Assembly (NCBI GenBank): GCA_045589955.1
Contig: JAZNQD010000012.1
Location: forward strand, 1 to 41,633
Origin: CAJGCS01 sp045589955
GTDB taxonomy: Bacteria; Bacillota_I; Bacilli_A; ML615J-28; CAG-313
Reading direction: 5' to 3'
DNA length: 41,633 nt
The stretch's first letter is position 1. Every line of letters begins with the position of its first letter. Of this stretch, positions 18,369 to 27,082 are shown piece after piece. A model generated the notes under the pieces. The model saw nothing but the letters and a program-made list of their open reading frames with translations. It was not told the origin of the DNA and ran no database searches. A program made the translations under genes and the position numbers.

Positions 18369-19223
18369 ATGTTAAACTTATACGAAATATTAAAAGAAGT
18401 ATTAAATGAATCAGTATCATCTGATTCTGTTAATGATGCAATTAACAACAAATACAGAATTCTCATCAATTATGACGATGAGAATAACCATGCTACAGGT
18501 ACACGTCTCGTAGAACCTTATGTTCTAGGCTATACTAAAGCTGGTAATTTAGCATTTCGTGGTTATCAATATGAAGGTGATACTGTTCGTGGAATACCTA
18601 AATGGAAATTATTTAGATTAGATAGAGTTATTAGTTGGAAACCTACTAAACAAGTGTTTAACGTAGAACCAATGAAAAATGGTTGGGGAGCAGAACCTTA
18701 TAACTATAATGGTGATGGTTCATTAACTTCTATACTTAACCAAGTTTCATTTGATGAAAACGGTGAAGAATTATATTCACCAAATAATAGATTAAACACT
18801 ATGAGAAAGAAAACAGATTTACTTAAAAAATCTACCCCTATTAACATTTCTCAAATGCAAAATCAACCTAAACCAAATAATGGTGGTCCAATTACTAATA
18901 ATGTTACAAAATCAGTTGCAGATAAAAATACACCAGACTTCCAAAAAATGTTGGATAGAAATCTTGAATTAACAAGAAAAGAAAAAGAAAAGAGAGGTTT
19001 CAAATTAAGTAATGATGGTGTTAAAAGAGGTCCGATAAATGTAGTTCCACAAGAACCATCAACAACGGCAACAACTAATACTGATACTAATAATATCAAT
19101 AATAATATTGATAATAATGTTGAAAATAATAAATCTGAATTCCAAAAAATGTTAGATAGAAATCTTGAATTAACAAGAAAAGAAAAAGAAAAAAGGGGAT
19201 TCTCATTAAATAATAAAAAATAA
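18369..19223 (+). CDS. WYL-like domain protein with duplicated C-terminal motif (284 aa)
   Basis: Residues ~25-100 resemble a WYL-type SH3-like beta-barrel: YRILINYDDENNHATGTR, then RLVEPYVLGYTKAGNLAFRG and KLFRLDRVISW, matching the usual pattern (I-x-Y, R-x-V-x-P, R-x-F-x-L-x-R-I). In bacteria WYL domains bind ligands or nucleic acid; in phages of this type the copy is free-standing. The C-terminal third is disordered and low-complexity (a run of Asn/Asp/Thr) and carries two copies of F-Q-K-M-L-D-R-N-L-E-L-T-R-K-E-K-E-K-R-G-F. The N-terminus LYEILKEVLNES is a helix common in proteins of this cluster. Function unknown. Next gene begins 5 bases later. Confidence 0.7.
   Translation: MLNLYEILKEVLNESVSSDSVNDAINNKYRILINYDDENNHATGTRLVEPYVLGYTKAGNLAFRGYQYEGDTVRGIPKWKLFRLDRVISWKPTKQVFNVEPMKNGWGAEPYNYNGDGSLTSILNQVSFDENGEELYSPNNRLNTMRKKTDLLKKSTPINISQMQNQPKPNNGGPITNNVTKSVADKNTPDFQKMLDRNLELTRKEKEKRGFKLSNDGVKRGPINVVPQEPSTTATTNTDTNNINNNIDNNVENNKSEFQKMLDRNLELTRKEKEKRGFSLNNKK
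18939..19001 (+). repeat. 63-base internal repeat, copy 1
   Basis: Encodes FQKMLDRNLELTRKEKEKRG; a near-identical copy is at 19140-19202, 201 bases away, within the same gene. Confidence 0.85.
19140..19202 (+). repeat. 63-base internal repeat, copy 2
   Basis: Differs from copy 1 at only a few bases. The two copies could recombine and delete the Asn-rich linker between them. Confidence 0.85.
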
Positions 19224-19228
19224 TAGTA

Positions 19229-19903
19229 ATGGCAAATGTAGATGAAAATATTAGCAGATTCATGAATGCCAAAGATAGAGCAAGAAAATTAATTCAAATG
19301 GATGCTAATGGTACTCTTGATGAAGTTAAGAAAAATGCTGAATCTAATGGTAAATTAAGTTATGATTCTGAAGGATATGTTAATAGTACAATAATGGAAC
19401 AAAATAGTACACCAAAAGATTTAAATCAATATAATAATATTCAACCACAAGACTTTCATATTAATAAATCTAAATTACCAGTGGAAATATTAGAATCATT
19501 TAAATCTAAACAAATTGATACAACATTATTAAATGGTGGGATGGGAAAATCTAATGGTTCTGTCTTAGACCAACTTGATATGTTGACTAATGGAAAAGTC
19601 TTACAACAAGAAAATGTTCAAAAACCTCAACAAAAACAAATTGTACAAGAAACTGTTCAAGTACAACCACAAGTTACTTCAACTGTTGATTATTCAATGA
19701 TAAAAATGATTGTTGAAGATTGTATGAGAAAATACACATCAGTACTCAAAAAACAAATATTATCAGAAAATAAAACAACACAAGATAATGTAACTTTACA
19801 AGCAATGAAAATTGGAAACAAATTCAGTTTTATAGATAGTAAAGGAAATTTATATGAAGCAACATTAAAAAAAATTAAAAATATCAATGAAAAGGAGAGT
19901 TAA
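19229..19903 (+). CDS. Hypothetical protein (224 aa), last gene of the rightward cluster
   Basis: No family recognised. Residues 1-45 are a charged helix (ENISRFMNAKDRARKLIQM), residues 45-145 are Gln/Asn-rich and probably disordered, and residues ~150-224 form a compact C-terminal part with a helix (KMIVEDCMRKYTSVLKKQIL) and a beta-hairpin (MKIGNKFSFIDSKGNLYEATLKKI). This layout recalls small capsid- or assembly-associated proteins of large gut phages but the link is weak. Its stop codon lies inside the terminator hairpin shared with the converging PhoH gene. Confidence 0.7.
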   Translation: MANVDENISRFMNAKDRARKLIQMDANGTLDEVKKNAESNGKLSYDSEGYVNSTIMEQNSTPKDLNQYNNIQPQDFHINKSKLPVEILESFKSKQIDTTLLNGGMGKSNGSVLDQLDMLTNGKVLQQENVQKPQQKQIVQETVQVQPQVTSTVDYSMIKMIVEDCMRKYTSVLKKQILSENKTTQDNVTLQAMKIGNKFSFIDSKGNLYEATLKKIKNINEKES

Positions 19904-19922
19904 CTAACTCTCCTTTATTTTT
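19891..19922. terminator. Bidirectional terminator overlapping two stop codons
   Basis: Twelve-base stem (AAAGGAGAGTTA / TAACTCTCCTTT) with a minimal loop, followed by ATTTTTT. The stop codons of both the 224-aa gene and the PhoH gene lie within or next to it. Confidence 0.85.
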
Positions 19923-20709
19923 TCCAATTTTCAATTATTTTACTTATTATAGGGTGTCTTACAATATCTTCATTATGAAATTCAACACAAGCCACTTCAT
20001 CCATATCTTTTAATTTATCCAAAGCATATACCATTCCGCATTGTGAAGATTTTAAATCCTTTCTATCCATTTGTTCAATATCACCACTAATTATAATTTT
20101 ACTATTTTCTCCAATTCTTGTTAATAACAATAGCATTTCTTCTTTACTATAATTTTCAGCTTCATTAATAAGAATTAATGCATTATCATATGTTTTACCT
20201 CTAGCAAAATTAACAACATCATAATTAATGACACCATTTCTTATTAAACCATCAATTAACTGTTTTCCACTATAATTTCCACTGTTTGACATTATTTTTT
20301 CCATTGTATAAGAATCTGCTTCAATAAAAGGTTGAACCTTTTCCTCTAACGTTCCTTTAAGAAAACCTAATGACATAGCTCCTGCTTGACATGTTGGTAC
20401 TAAACAAATTATTTTCTTATATGGTGTACTTTCATCCCTCAATGCTTGTAATGCATATGATAAACTAATATATGATTTACCACTACCAGCACTACCTATA
20501 CCAAAACATATGATTTTAGAATCATCTTTTAAAATATTCAAAAACTCTTTTTGTTTTTTATTTTTACATTTGATATTAACTTTATATTCAAATGATTTTA
20601 ATGGAGTTATAAAATTTTGAAGTCTGTCATTAATGTTATATCCCATCTTACTTTCAATCAACTCAATATCAGTTTCATCTACACCTTTAAGATTTTTTTT
20701 TCTTCCCAT
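19915..20709 (-). CDS. phoH: PhoH-like P-loop ATPase
   Basis: A 264-residue protein from the preferred start at 20709 (MGRKKNLKG); an upstream ATG at 20751 would add a hydrophobic MPFLLLIIIYKFNF extension that overlaps the terminator region and is unlikely. The Walker A motif GSAGSGKS is at residues ~72-79, Walker B ALILINEAEN follows, and IIISGDIEQMD matches the sensor segment of the PhoH/RNA-helicase-like family. PhoH proteins are common in T4-like phages and are linked to phosphate stress or RNA metabolism, without a settled role. Converges on the rightward cluster with a shared terminator. Confidence 0.9.
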   Translation of the reverse strand: MGRKKNLKGVDETDIELIESKMGYNINDRLQNFITPLKSFEYKVNIKCKNKKQKEFLNILKDDSKIICFGIGSAGSGKSYISLSYALQALRDESTPYKKIICLVPTCQAGAMSLGFLKGTLEEKVQPFIEADSYTMEKIMSNSGNYSGKQLIDGLIRNGVINYDVVNFARGKTYDNALILINEAENYSKEEMLLLLTRIGENSKIIISGDIEQMDRKDLKSSQCGMVYALDKLKDMDEVACVEFHNEDIVRHPIISKIIENWKK

Positions 20710-20740
20710 AAAATTAAATTTATAAATTATTATTAAAAGC

Positions 20741-20782
20741 AAAAAAGGCACGACTTTTCATTAACGAAAAATCGTACCTTTT
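20741..20782 (-). terminator. Leftward terminator with G-U pairs
   Basis: In the minus-strand RNA, AAAAGGUACGAUUUUUC pairs with GAAAAGUCGUGCCUUUU, including two G-U pairs, followed by a U-run. On the plus strand the G-U pairs become A-C mismatches, so it works leftward. It lies 60 bases after the stop of the 485-aa tail gene. Confidence 0.75.
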
Positions 20783-20844
20783 CTATGGTCATATAATATA
20801 AAAAATATTGTTCTTCATATTATCAGTCTTTTTTAATATAAATA

Positions 20845-22303
20845 TCAATTATATTTATTATTTAAATCATCAACAATGTCAAATTCCATAACATCATGAT
20901 GCATTATCATTTCTAAATTATATTTAAATTTAATATCAATATAATATCTTTGTGGTATTAACATTGATGTATCAATTAATATATAATTTTCAATAAAAGA
21001 TTTATGTACCTTTTCATAAGGCACAACATCTACTTCTCTCGTTCCATCTTTAATATAGATTCTATACTCCATATCATCAACAAGTTCAGATGTATTTTTA
21101 GTATATTCAACTCTAGGTTTAATCACTAATTTCCTTAAATCACCTCTCTTTATTTTTTCTTGAAAATCTATACCATATACTGTAGGAACTAATTTATTTG
21201 ATGTTTCCAAAGAATTACCAATATTAAAATGTATAGCATTCGATTTAACCACAAAATCAAGCTCTACATCGTCTAATTTTGTTCCTTGGTATATTATGTT
21301 ACCCCAAGTATCATAAAGCATTGTATTGGGCTTAAAATCGTTTCTTGAAAGGTTTATGTCAATATAATATATTCCTTTTGAAAATTGATTTACTTTATAT
21401 TCCTTACCTTCCACTTCACAAGTTGGTAATTCATCTAAATTTTCTGTTCTACCACCAATATTACAATATAAATAAAGTTTATTATTTTTATCTAACGCAA
21501 AATTGTTTCTATCATCAGAAACATAATCATCATAGAATGATTCAACATGTGGTTCAAAAAACGTATTAGTTTTATTTGTTAAAAATCCAGTATAATTTTC
21601 TATAGCACCTTCAGTTAATTCTAACATTGGGGCATAAGCAATTCCAATACCATAATTTTCCAACTCTCCTAACATAAACTTATTAAATATATCAGTAATA
21701 TCCAAATATATATTCTCATTACCAATATCGAAATGTTGTCTTGCAAAAATGATTTTACTACCATGTTCAGAAGAAAAATTATCATATTCTTTAGATAAAG
21801 TTAAATTAGAATAAATACCTTCCTCATCCCATAAATATCCATTTCTTGCTTGATACCAATTACAAGCGTCAGTTGATAATAAACGTGAAGAATCTGATTT
21901 AGTTCCAGTACATTGTTTACCGTAATATCCTTGGTTGAAGAATGTTTTAGTATAATCAAATCCTTTTCCATTATCCCAAAACTTAGGAATTAAAAAGAAT
22001 ATTAAATCAAATGATGCTGCACGTATTTTTATATTATCAGTTATTGAACTAATTTCATTACAATGAACTTGCGTAAAATCTAATGAACCAGCATTAGTTA
22101 TTTTTAAGGTGTGTTTAAATTTACTAATATCTGGACATATTTTTTCATCAACTAATTTTTTAATATGACAAGTATCAAAATATACTAACATTCTTGTTAC
22201 AGAACTACCATAACATAATTCAGCGACTGGATTAATACCGTGTATTTAATTCAGAATCTTTAATAATGCTATTAAATTTCTTAATATATGTTCTATAAAT
22301 CAT
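20845..22303 (-). CDS. Tail/baseplate structural protein (about 485 aa), read through a +1 frameshift at CGG
   Basis: The start is an ATG at 22303 (MIYRTYIKKFNSIIKDSELN), 21 codons before AAT ACA CGG TAT TAA. The +1 frame then gives GINPVAELCYGSSVTRMLVYFD and continues to a TGA at 20845. Without the frameshift a start at the ATG at 22191 would cut away the N-P-V-A-E-L-x-Y-G segment, which phage structural proteins of this kind often carry near the N-terminus (N-T-G-x-x-P-x-x-E-L-x-Y-G; recalled, not searched). The rest is beta-rich, with aromatic and cysteine-containing loops. Probable baseplate, collar or tail sheath-associated protein, by its place beside the spike gene. Terminators lie on both sides, so it is a single-gene unit with its own candidate late element at 22317-22328. 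Confidence 0.82.
22237..22240 (-). other. +1 recoding site CGGT in tail gene
   Basis: Frame 0: AAT ACA CGG TAT TAA. Plus-one: ACA (C) GGT ATT AAT CCA GTC. CGG is in frame, 21 codons after the ATG at 22303. Confidence 0.83.
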
Positions 22304-22316
22304 ATGTCATTATTTT

Positions 22317-22328
22317 AATATAAATATC
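22317..22328 (-). promoter_or_regulatory. Candidate late promoter element (GATATTTATATT)
   Basis: Minus-strand GATATTTATATT 13 bases before the ATG at 22303, between the upstream terminator and the gene, so some promoter is needed here. A second copy, GATATTTATATTAAAA, directly follows this gene's stop at 20845. Confidence 0.4.
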
Positions 22329-22339
22329 TAAAAACAACA

Positions 22340-22366
22340 AAAGCACGGTATATTTAACCGTGCTTT
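22340..22366 (-). terminator. Terminator after the spike gene
   Basis: AAAGCACGGT / ACCGTGCTTT stem of ten bases with a 7-base loop, 6 bases after the spike gene's stop, closing the leftward baseplate operon. Confidence 0.85.
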
Positions 22367-22372
22367 ATTTAA

Positions 22373-23257
22373 TTAACTTATTCTTACATTATTTGATAAT
22401 ATATCATTAAAATCATAACTTAATAAATCCATAATATATGTATCTGAACAAGGTGGCATACCTGGATAAGGATGAACATGATTAGTTATTGCATTTCTAA
22501 TAATATTCAATGCTTTTACTAATTCATCACCATATGCTAACTGATGTAATTTAGACATAATTTCATCCATTTCACTTGTCTTAATTAACTCATTCTTATC
22601 AGTCAAATTAAATTGATTAACATCTTTATGTGAAATAATATTAATTTTATCAGCAACTAAATTAATAATACTATCAGCTTCTTGATTTTTGCTATATCCA
22701 ATAGCTCTTTTATATTTTAATTGGATATATGAAGGATTAATATTATTAAACATTACATTACCAACTAAATTTTTATCTGTTTCATTTACAACTTCTGACC
22801 TAATACCACATCTTAAATCTATTTCTCCGTCTTTAAGTATTATGTCTTCACTCTTTCTACCAACAACAGACACATCATTAGTTTTTGGAAAAGAACCATT
22901 AGTTTCTTCATATTTAGATAATTTAGTTAATGGTTCTAATTCACCACCTTGTAATAATGATATTGCAGTACCTCTACCATAATCATATGGATCAAAATCC
23001 AATTTTTGATCTTGTGAAATAATAGGACCTATATAATACCTATTACTATCAATATTACCATACTCACTGAAAAATATTAAAACACCTTCACCAACTTTTG
23101 GTACAGTTCTGAAAGTTTTTGGTAATAAAGGATATGAATATGGTAAATCCTTTGTAGCCCTCATGCCATCTTGTAAAAGTCTAGCCTTAATTCTTAAACC
23201 ATCAGCATCATCTTCAACAGATTCAACTTGTGCCATTTTAATTAACACTTGATTCAT
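22373..23257 (-). CDS. Baseplate spike/hub protein, gp5-like OB-fold
   Basis: A 294-residue protein. The N-terminal region (MAQVESVEDDADGLRIKARL; VPKVGEGVLIFFSEYG; NRYYIGPIIS) has the strand pattern of the OB-fold found in contractile-tail spike proteins (T4 gp5 N-terminus, gpV). The C-terminal part has NHVHPYPGMPPC, a His-rich segment often seen in T4-like spike or hub proteins. There is no lysozyme domain, unlike T4 gp5. The ATG at 23257 overlaps the TGA of the small upstream gene (ATGA), so it is translationally coupled; MAQVES (23236) is an alternative start. Last gene of the baseplate operon. Confidence 0.75.
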   Translation of the reverse strand: MNQVLIKMAQVESVEDDADGLRIKARLLQDGMRATKDLPYSYPLLPKTFRTVPKVGEGVLIFFSEYGNIDSNRYYIGPIISQDQKLDFDPYDYGRGTAISLLQGGELEPLTKLSKYEETNGSFPKTNDVSVVGRKSEDIILKDGEIDLRCGIRSEVVNETDKNLVGNVMFNNINPSYIQLKYKRAIGYSKNQEADSIINLVADKINIISHKDVNQFNLTDKNELIKTSEMDEIMSKLHQLAYGDELVKALNIIRNAITNHVHPYPGMPPCSDTYIMDLLSYDFNDILSNNVRIS

Positions 23258-23418
23258 ATCATTCTACCTTTTGTTCTTTTATTTAATATTTTTTTTATTT
23301 TATCATAAGATTTATCCAATTCTTCCATTCTTGAAATAATATCGCCTACTTTAACTTTCAATGTTTCATATTCATTTTCCATTTCAGTCATTTTAATTTT
23401 TAATTCAGAATTAGACAT
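23254..23418 (-). CDS. Small coiled-coil protein (54 aa)
   Basis: I start it at the ATG at 23418 (MSNSELKIKMTEME), because this ATG overlaps the stop of rfbC as TAATG and its own TGA overlaps the next ATG. Longer versions from 23442 or 23490 would run deep into the epimerase gene. The protein is almost one amphipathic helix (LKVKVGDIISRMEELDKSYD), probably a coiled coil. Similar short helical proteins occur beside spike genes in T4-like phages. Function unknown. Confidence 0.65.
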   Translation of the reverse strand: MSNSELKIKMTEMENEYETLKVKVGDIISRMEELDKSYDKIKKILNKRTKGRMI

Positions 23419-23954
23419 TAAATCATATTTAACTTCTCCCATTTTAAATCTTTTTCGCTTAAAATCATTTTTTCTTCTGGAATCATCCATTCAATATTTA
23501 GGCTTTTATCTAATATATTAACCCCACCTTCACTATCTTTATTATAATAATTATCACACTTATATTGTACAATAGCTTCATCACTCAAAACTGAAAAACC
23601 ATGAGCAAAGCCACGTGGTATAAATAATTGGTAGTGATTATCTTCCGTTAATATAGCACTAACATGTTTACCAAAAGTAGGTGAGCCTTCTCTAATATCA
23701 ACAGCAACATCTAATATTTTACCTTTAACACATCTTACTAATTTAGATTGTGCATGTTCACCTTTTTGATAATGAAGTCCTCTAATAACACCATAAGATG
23801 ATTTACTTTGATTTTCTTGAATAAAATCAATATCACCTACATTTTTCTTAAATTCATCTTCTTTAAACGATTCAAAAAAATAACCTCTTTCATCTTCAAT
23901 TATTGATGGTTGTATTAACCAAACACCTTTTATTATAGTTTCTAAAAATTTCAT
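23418..23954 (-). CDS. rfbC: dTDP-4-dehydrorhamnose 3,5-epimerase (RfbC family)
   Basis: A 178-residue cupin enzyme that converts dTDP-4-keto-6-deoxyglucose to the rhamnose-type epimer. Family motifs are in order: IIEDERGYFFESF (substrate-binding Arg), FIQENQSKSSYGVIRGLHYQ (catalytic His in RGLHYQ), VRCVKGKILDVAVDIR, and IPRGFAHGFSVLSDEA. The start is at MKFLETIIKG (23954); a longer frame from 23984 adds only MYFCIKLFLF. Usual bacterial length is about 180 residues, so it is complete. It sits inside the baseplate operon rather than a sugar operon, and overlaps the next gene. Together with the glycosyltransferases at 27938-35312 it suggests that the phage makes or changes a deoxysugar decoration. 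Confidence 0.92.
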   Translation of the reverse strand: MKFLETIIKGVWLIQPSIIEDERGYFFESFKEDEFKKNVGDIDFIQENQSKSSYGVIRGLHYQKGEHAQSKLVRCVKGKILDVAVDIREGSPTFGKHVSAILTEDNHYQLFIPRGFAHGFSVLSDEAIVQYKCDNYYNKDSEGGVNILDKSLNIEWMIPEEKMILSEKDLKWEKLNMI

Positions 23955-24005
23955 AAATAAAAACAATTTAATACAAAAATACATAAAATTTTTAACAAAA
24001 ACAAA

Positions 24006-24405
24006 TCATTGTAATAAAGCATTTCCTTTTGCAATGTTTATATTTGGTCCAGTTACAGTTACTGGTCCACCAGCATTTCCGTCCAGTAGCAACAATATTA
24101 ATTGATCCTGGAGCTATTGCTACTTGAATATTAGCATCTTCTTTTAAAGCTCTAAACACCTCACAAACTACAGATTTTACCATCTTATTCATTAAATTAG
24201 GTGTTCCATCTGGTAATGGATCTGTTGGTATTCCACTTTTAGACAAATCTTGTATAATATTACCATATGATATTAAACAAGATAATCCAGGTCTTTTAGC
24301 TAATGAACATATCATAATAATTCCTGGTATTATATTAGCTGCCTTTCTTAATTTATTATCAAATAAATCTCTAATTGCATTGGTTACTGATTCTATACCT
24401 AACAT
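24006..24405 (-). CDS. Small baseplate-cluster protein (about 132 aa), read through a +1 frameshift at CGG
   Basis: The first 108 residues (MLGIESVTNAIRDLFDN ... INIVATG) end at ACT GGA CGG AAA TGC. In frame 0 the sequence would go on as a Cys/Trp/Lys-rich tail (KCWWTSNCNWTKYK) unlike anything before it. In the +1 frame it goes on NAGGPVTVTGPNINIAKGNA and stops at a TGA at 24008-24006. The +1 version continues the Gly/Val/Thr strand pattern, so it is clearly the right one. This site matters because frame 0 stays open for 29 codons: the shift is not forced by a nearby stop. No family recognised; neighbours suggest a baseplate or tail-spike component. Confidence 0.82.
24078..24081 (-). other. 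+1 recoding site CGGA without a nearby stop
   Basis: Frame 0: ACT GGA CGG AAA TGC TGG. Plus-one: GGA (C) GGA AAT GCT GGT GGA. CGG is in frame, 108 codons after the ATG. Confidence 0.82.
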
Positions 24406-24420
24406 AATTTATTCCATTTT

Positions 24421-26626
24421 TTAGCAATTACTTTCTTTTGGTTTATCTATTTCATCTATGTCTGGATATTCAACAACATCAAGTTTAGTATCAAGTGGTG
24501 ATCTATGACTAACTTTAAATGAACAAGCCTTAAATAATAATTTCATTAATCTTGAATAATAATCTAATTGTTCTTTAACAAGCATTTCAACTGCTCTAAC
24601 ATTCAAATCAAGTAAAATTCTAATACACCAATCTAATAATTCTTGAAGTATTAAATCTCTAATTTCTCTAACTATTGAAATTAGCAACCCTTCTATTGAC
24701 TTTAAGAAATCTTCTATATTATATTTAGTATAATCTTGACCCATTAAAGTTCTATTAACTTCATATAATAATACTATTTTAGGACTTATTAATGTTTCAA
24801 CTAAAGTTAAAACTAATGTTTTAATTAATTCTTGTACAATGTTAAATTGTATACTATATCTATCTTCTGGCAATACTTCTTCAGTTATACTTGCTGTTGC
24901 TTGTGTAATAGCACGTTTAATAACTTCTTTATTTTCATTTAAAGTTGCATTATTATCAAACTCATTAAGTATATCAAATGCTTCATTACCATTAGCTTTT
25001 TTAGCTGAATTATTACCGTCATTATTAACATACATTTGTGAACGTTTCAATTCAGAATCACGTAGCATTGCATCATATTTAGCATTATCAAAAGTATAAA
25101 AACAATCTGAAACTTCATATGCTGTAGATTCAACAATATTTTTAACAATTTCAGCAATTCTCATTTGATATGCTGTTTCAGATTTATTAACCCTAATATT
25201 TAACCCAACATTAGCATTAAAATTATATTTTAATTTCATTACAGTTTCTATTAATTGTGCTGCTACATTAGTAGGGTCAAATAATTGCATACCCATTACA
25301 TAATCATAATTAAATTCGTAAACTGTTAATCTAGGATAACATTCATATAACTTTGTTGTATCACCATTTAATGTATATTCTCTAGTCTCTTCATTAATAT
25401 TATAATCATCTTTACTTCTTACTGAAAATCTACCCTTACTATCTGGGTTTCCATCCTTATCAAATAATATTGGTTTAAATCTCCATAACGGTTCTCCTTT
25501 ATGTGGTAAATGGACAAAAGGTTTTGGTAATATTGTAAATTTTAATGTATCAAAATATACAACACCATCTACAACTTCCTTTTCAACATATTTTAAATTA
25601 CATATAGGATAATCTTTTTCATAATCCCTTATAACTCTATCTTCTTCTTTTTTTAAAAAATTAAAAAACGTTCCACTATTAACATACCAATTAACACTAT
25701 TATTATCCTTTGAAACTGGAACAAATCTATATTTGTACATTCTTGGTGCATATGCATTTACAACAACTTCTGGTAAATAATTATCAGTTAAATACTCATC
25801 ACCACCCCAATCATTTGGTTGTATATTAGGTTCTTCACATTCACCTTCTATACATAAAGATACAACTGTATTACTTGTCACACAATTTCCGAGGACTATA
25901 TGGTGGTTGTCTATTTTCATTAGTCAATTCTTTTTCCCCATCAAGAACACCTAAATTATTATTTGGTGAACCAATAAAATCAGATGAAGTAAATCCTGTT
26001 ATATTTGGAAAATAACCTTTATGTACAACAAACCATAAAAATGCATTAAAATCATTAGCTCTAGCTAATTTATATACATTATCACATTCACTTATTTTCC
26101 TTATTTTAGATATTGATATTCCTTGTTTAGCACAAGCACCACAAGCTAAACTTCTATTAAAATACTTATGTCCATCATCTTCATCACCATCAATAACATA
26201 ATAAGTATTAGTACCAAAATAATGAAAATTACCATGTTCAGATAAAGGAGAAACTGACATAATATTACCATAATCAATACTTGCTAAATTAAAATACATA
26301 CCCTCATTTTCATATCCATTTTTTCTTATCCAATTTGGTATTCTTGGGTCATTATTACAATCTATTGTAGCTTTTAAATTAGCAAGTAAAACACCTTTAA
26401 CACCTAATTCTATTGTTGGTAAAGATTTTGTTAATATATTAACCAACCAATCTAACATTTCTTCAAACGAGACTTTTTTCATAATGATTTCCATTAAGAA
26501 ATCAAAAGGATTCAATGACACATTAACCCCTAAAACACTTGAATCGTTTGGGGCTTTCTCAGTCATAGCTAAAATTGCATCAATTAAAGCTAATGTTTCT
26601 ATTTGTTCTCTTGAAATGCTTGACAT
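24421..26626 (-). CDS. Baseplate/tail structural protein (about 734 aa), read through a +1 frameshift at CGG
   Basis: The largest gene of the baseplate operon. The first 245 residues (MSSISREQIETLALIDAIL ... QPPYSP) end at CCT CGG AAA TTG TGT GAC AAG TAA. The +1 frame continues GNCVTSNTVVSLCIEGECEE to a TAA at 24421, 488 residues further. The second frame's own ATG at 25920 would give MKIDNHHIVL, which is just a frame-shadow of NENRQPPYSP. The first part contains a cysteine-rich loop (CGACAKQ). The C-terminal ~170 residues are helical (LKSIEGLLISIVREIRDLIL; LNVRAVEMLVKEQLD). No named family recognised. It starts 3 bases after the preceding gene's stop, and the next gene starts 15 bases after its stop. 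Confidence 0.83.
25888..25891 (-). other. +1 recoding site CGGA in the 734-aa gene
   Basis: Frame 0: AGT CCT CGG AAA TTG TGT. Plus-one: CCT (C) GGA AAT TGT GTG ACA. CGG is in frame, 245 codons after the ATG. Shares CCTCGGAA with the site at 17255. Confidence 0.85.
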
Positions 26627-26629
26627 ATG

Positions 26630-27034
26630 TTATTTCTTTTTTAATTCTATAGTTTCACTTTTATTTGAATTGTCATATCCACCATTATTTACAATATCAC
26701 GTATTTTACTAAAATCAAATGACATTCCTTTGGTGGCTTCTTTATCTTTTACAGTATCTTCTAAACTACCATTATGTTTAACTATTTCTGTTAACAATTT
26801 TGCTATTTCCAATTTTCTTGTAATAGCATCATTTTTAATTTTAAGATAATCATTAATAGCTTTAGCATATTTAGATTTAGATTCCATTATTTCATCTTGT
26901 AATCTTGTTGAATTAGCCAATTTGTTTATTTCATTTTGTGCTTGTACAATTTGAGTATCAGCTAAATCATATGTAATCTGTAAAAGTTCCTTAATGTTAT
27001 TAATATCATTAATTTTTACTTTAAATTTTGCCAT
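26630..27034 (-). CDS. Small helical protein at the head of the baseplate operon (134 aa)
   Basis: Soluble, mostly helical protein (IKELLQITYDLADTQIVQAQ; KYAKAINDYLKIKNDAITRK) with a disordered C-terminus (GGYDNSNKSETIELKKK). No family recognised. The ATG follows an AATATTTATT element by 15 bases, so it is probably the first gene of the unit that includes the 734-aa protein, the 132-aa protein, rfbC and the spike. Its end is 3 bases before the next ATG. Likely a virion or assembly component, by position. Confidence 0.7.
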   Translation of the reverse strand: MAKFKVKINDINNIKELLQITYDLADTQIVQAQNEINKLANSTRLQDEIMESKSKYAKAINDYLKIKNDAITRKLEIAKLLTEIVKHNGSLEDTVKDKEATKGMSFDFSKIRDIVNNGGYDNSNKSETIELKKK

Positions 27035-27049
27035 AATTTTTATATTTAA

Positions 27050-27059
27050 AATAAATATT
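27050..27059 (-). promoter_or_regulatory. Candidate late promoter of the baseplate operon (AATATTTATT)
   Basis: Minus-strand AATATTTATT 15 bases before the ATG at 27034, in the short gap after the sigma factor gene. Confidence 0.45.
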
Positions 27060-27082
27060 TGGTATTAATTTTTTTATTAACA

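Noticed and set aside
23419..23490. Longer start for the 54-aa gene at 23490 or 23442
   Set aside because: It would overlap the conserved end of rfbC; the TAATG junction at 23416-23420 is the simpler start.
25871..25920. Separate gene starting MKIDNHHIVL at 25920
   Set aside because: The first ten residues are the +1 shadow of NENRQPPYSP in the upstream frame; the real continuation is through the CGG site.
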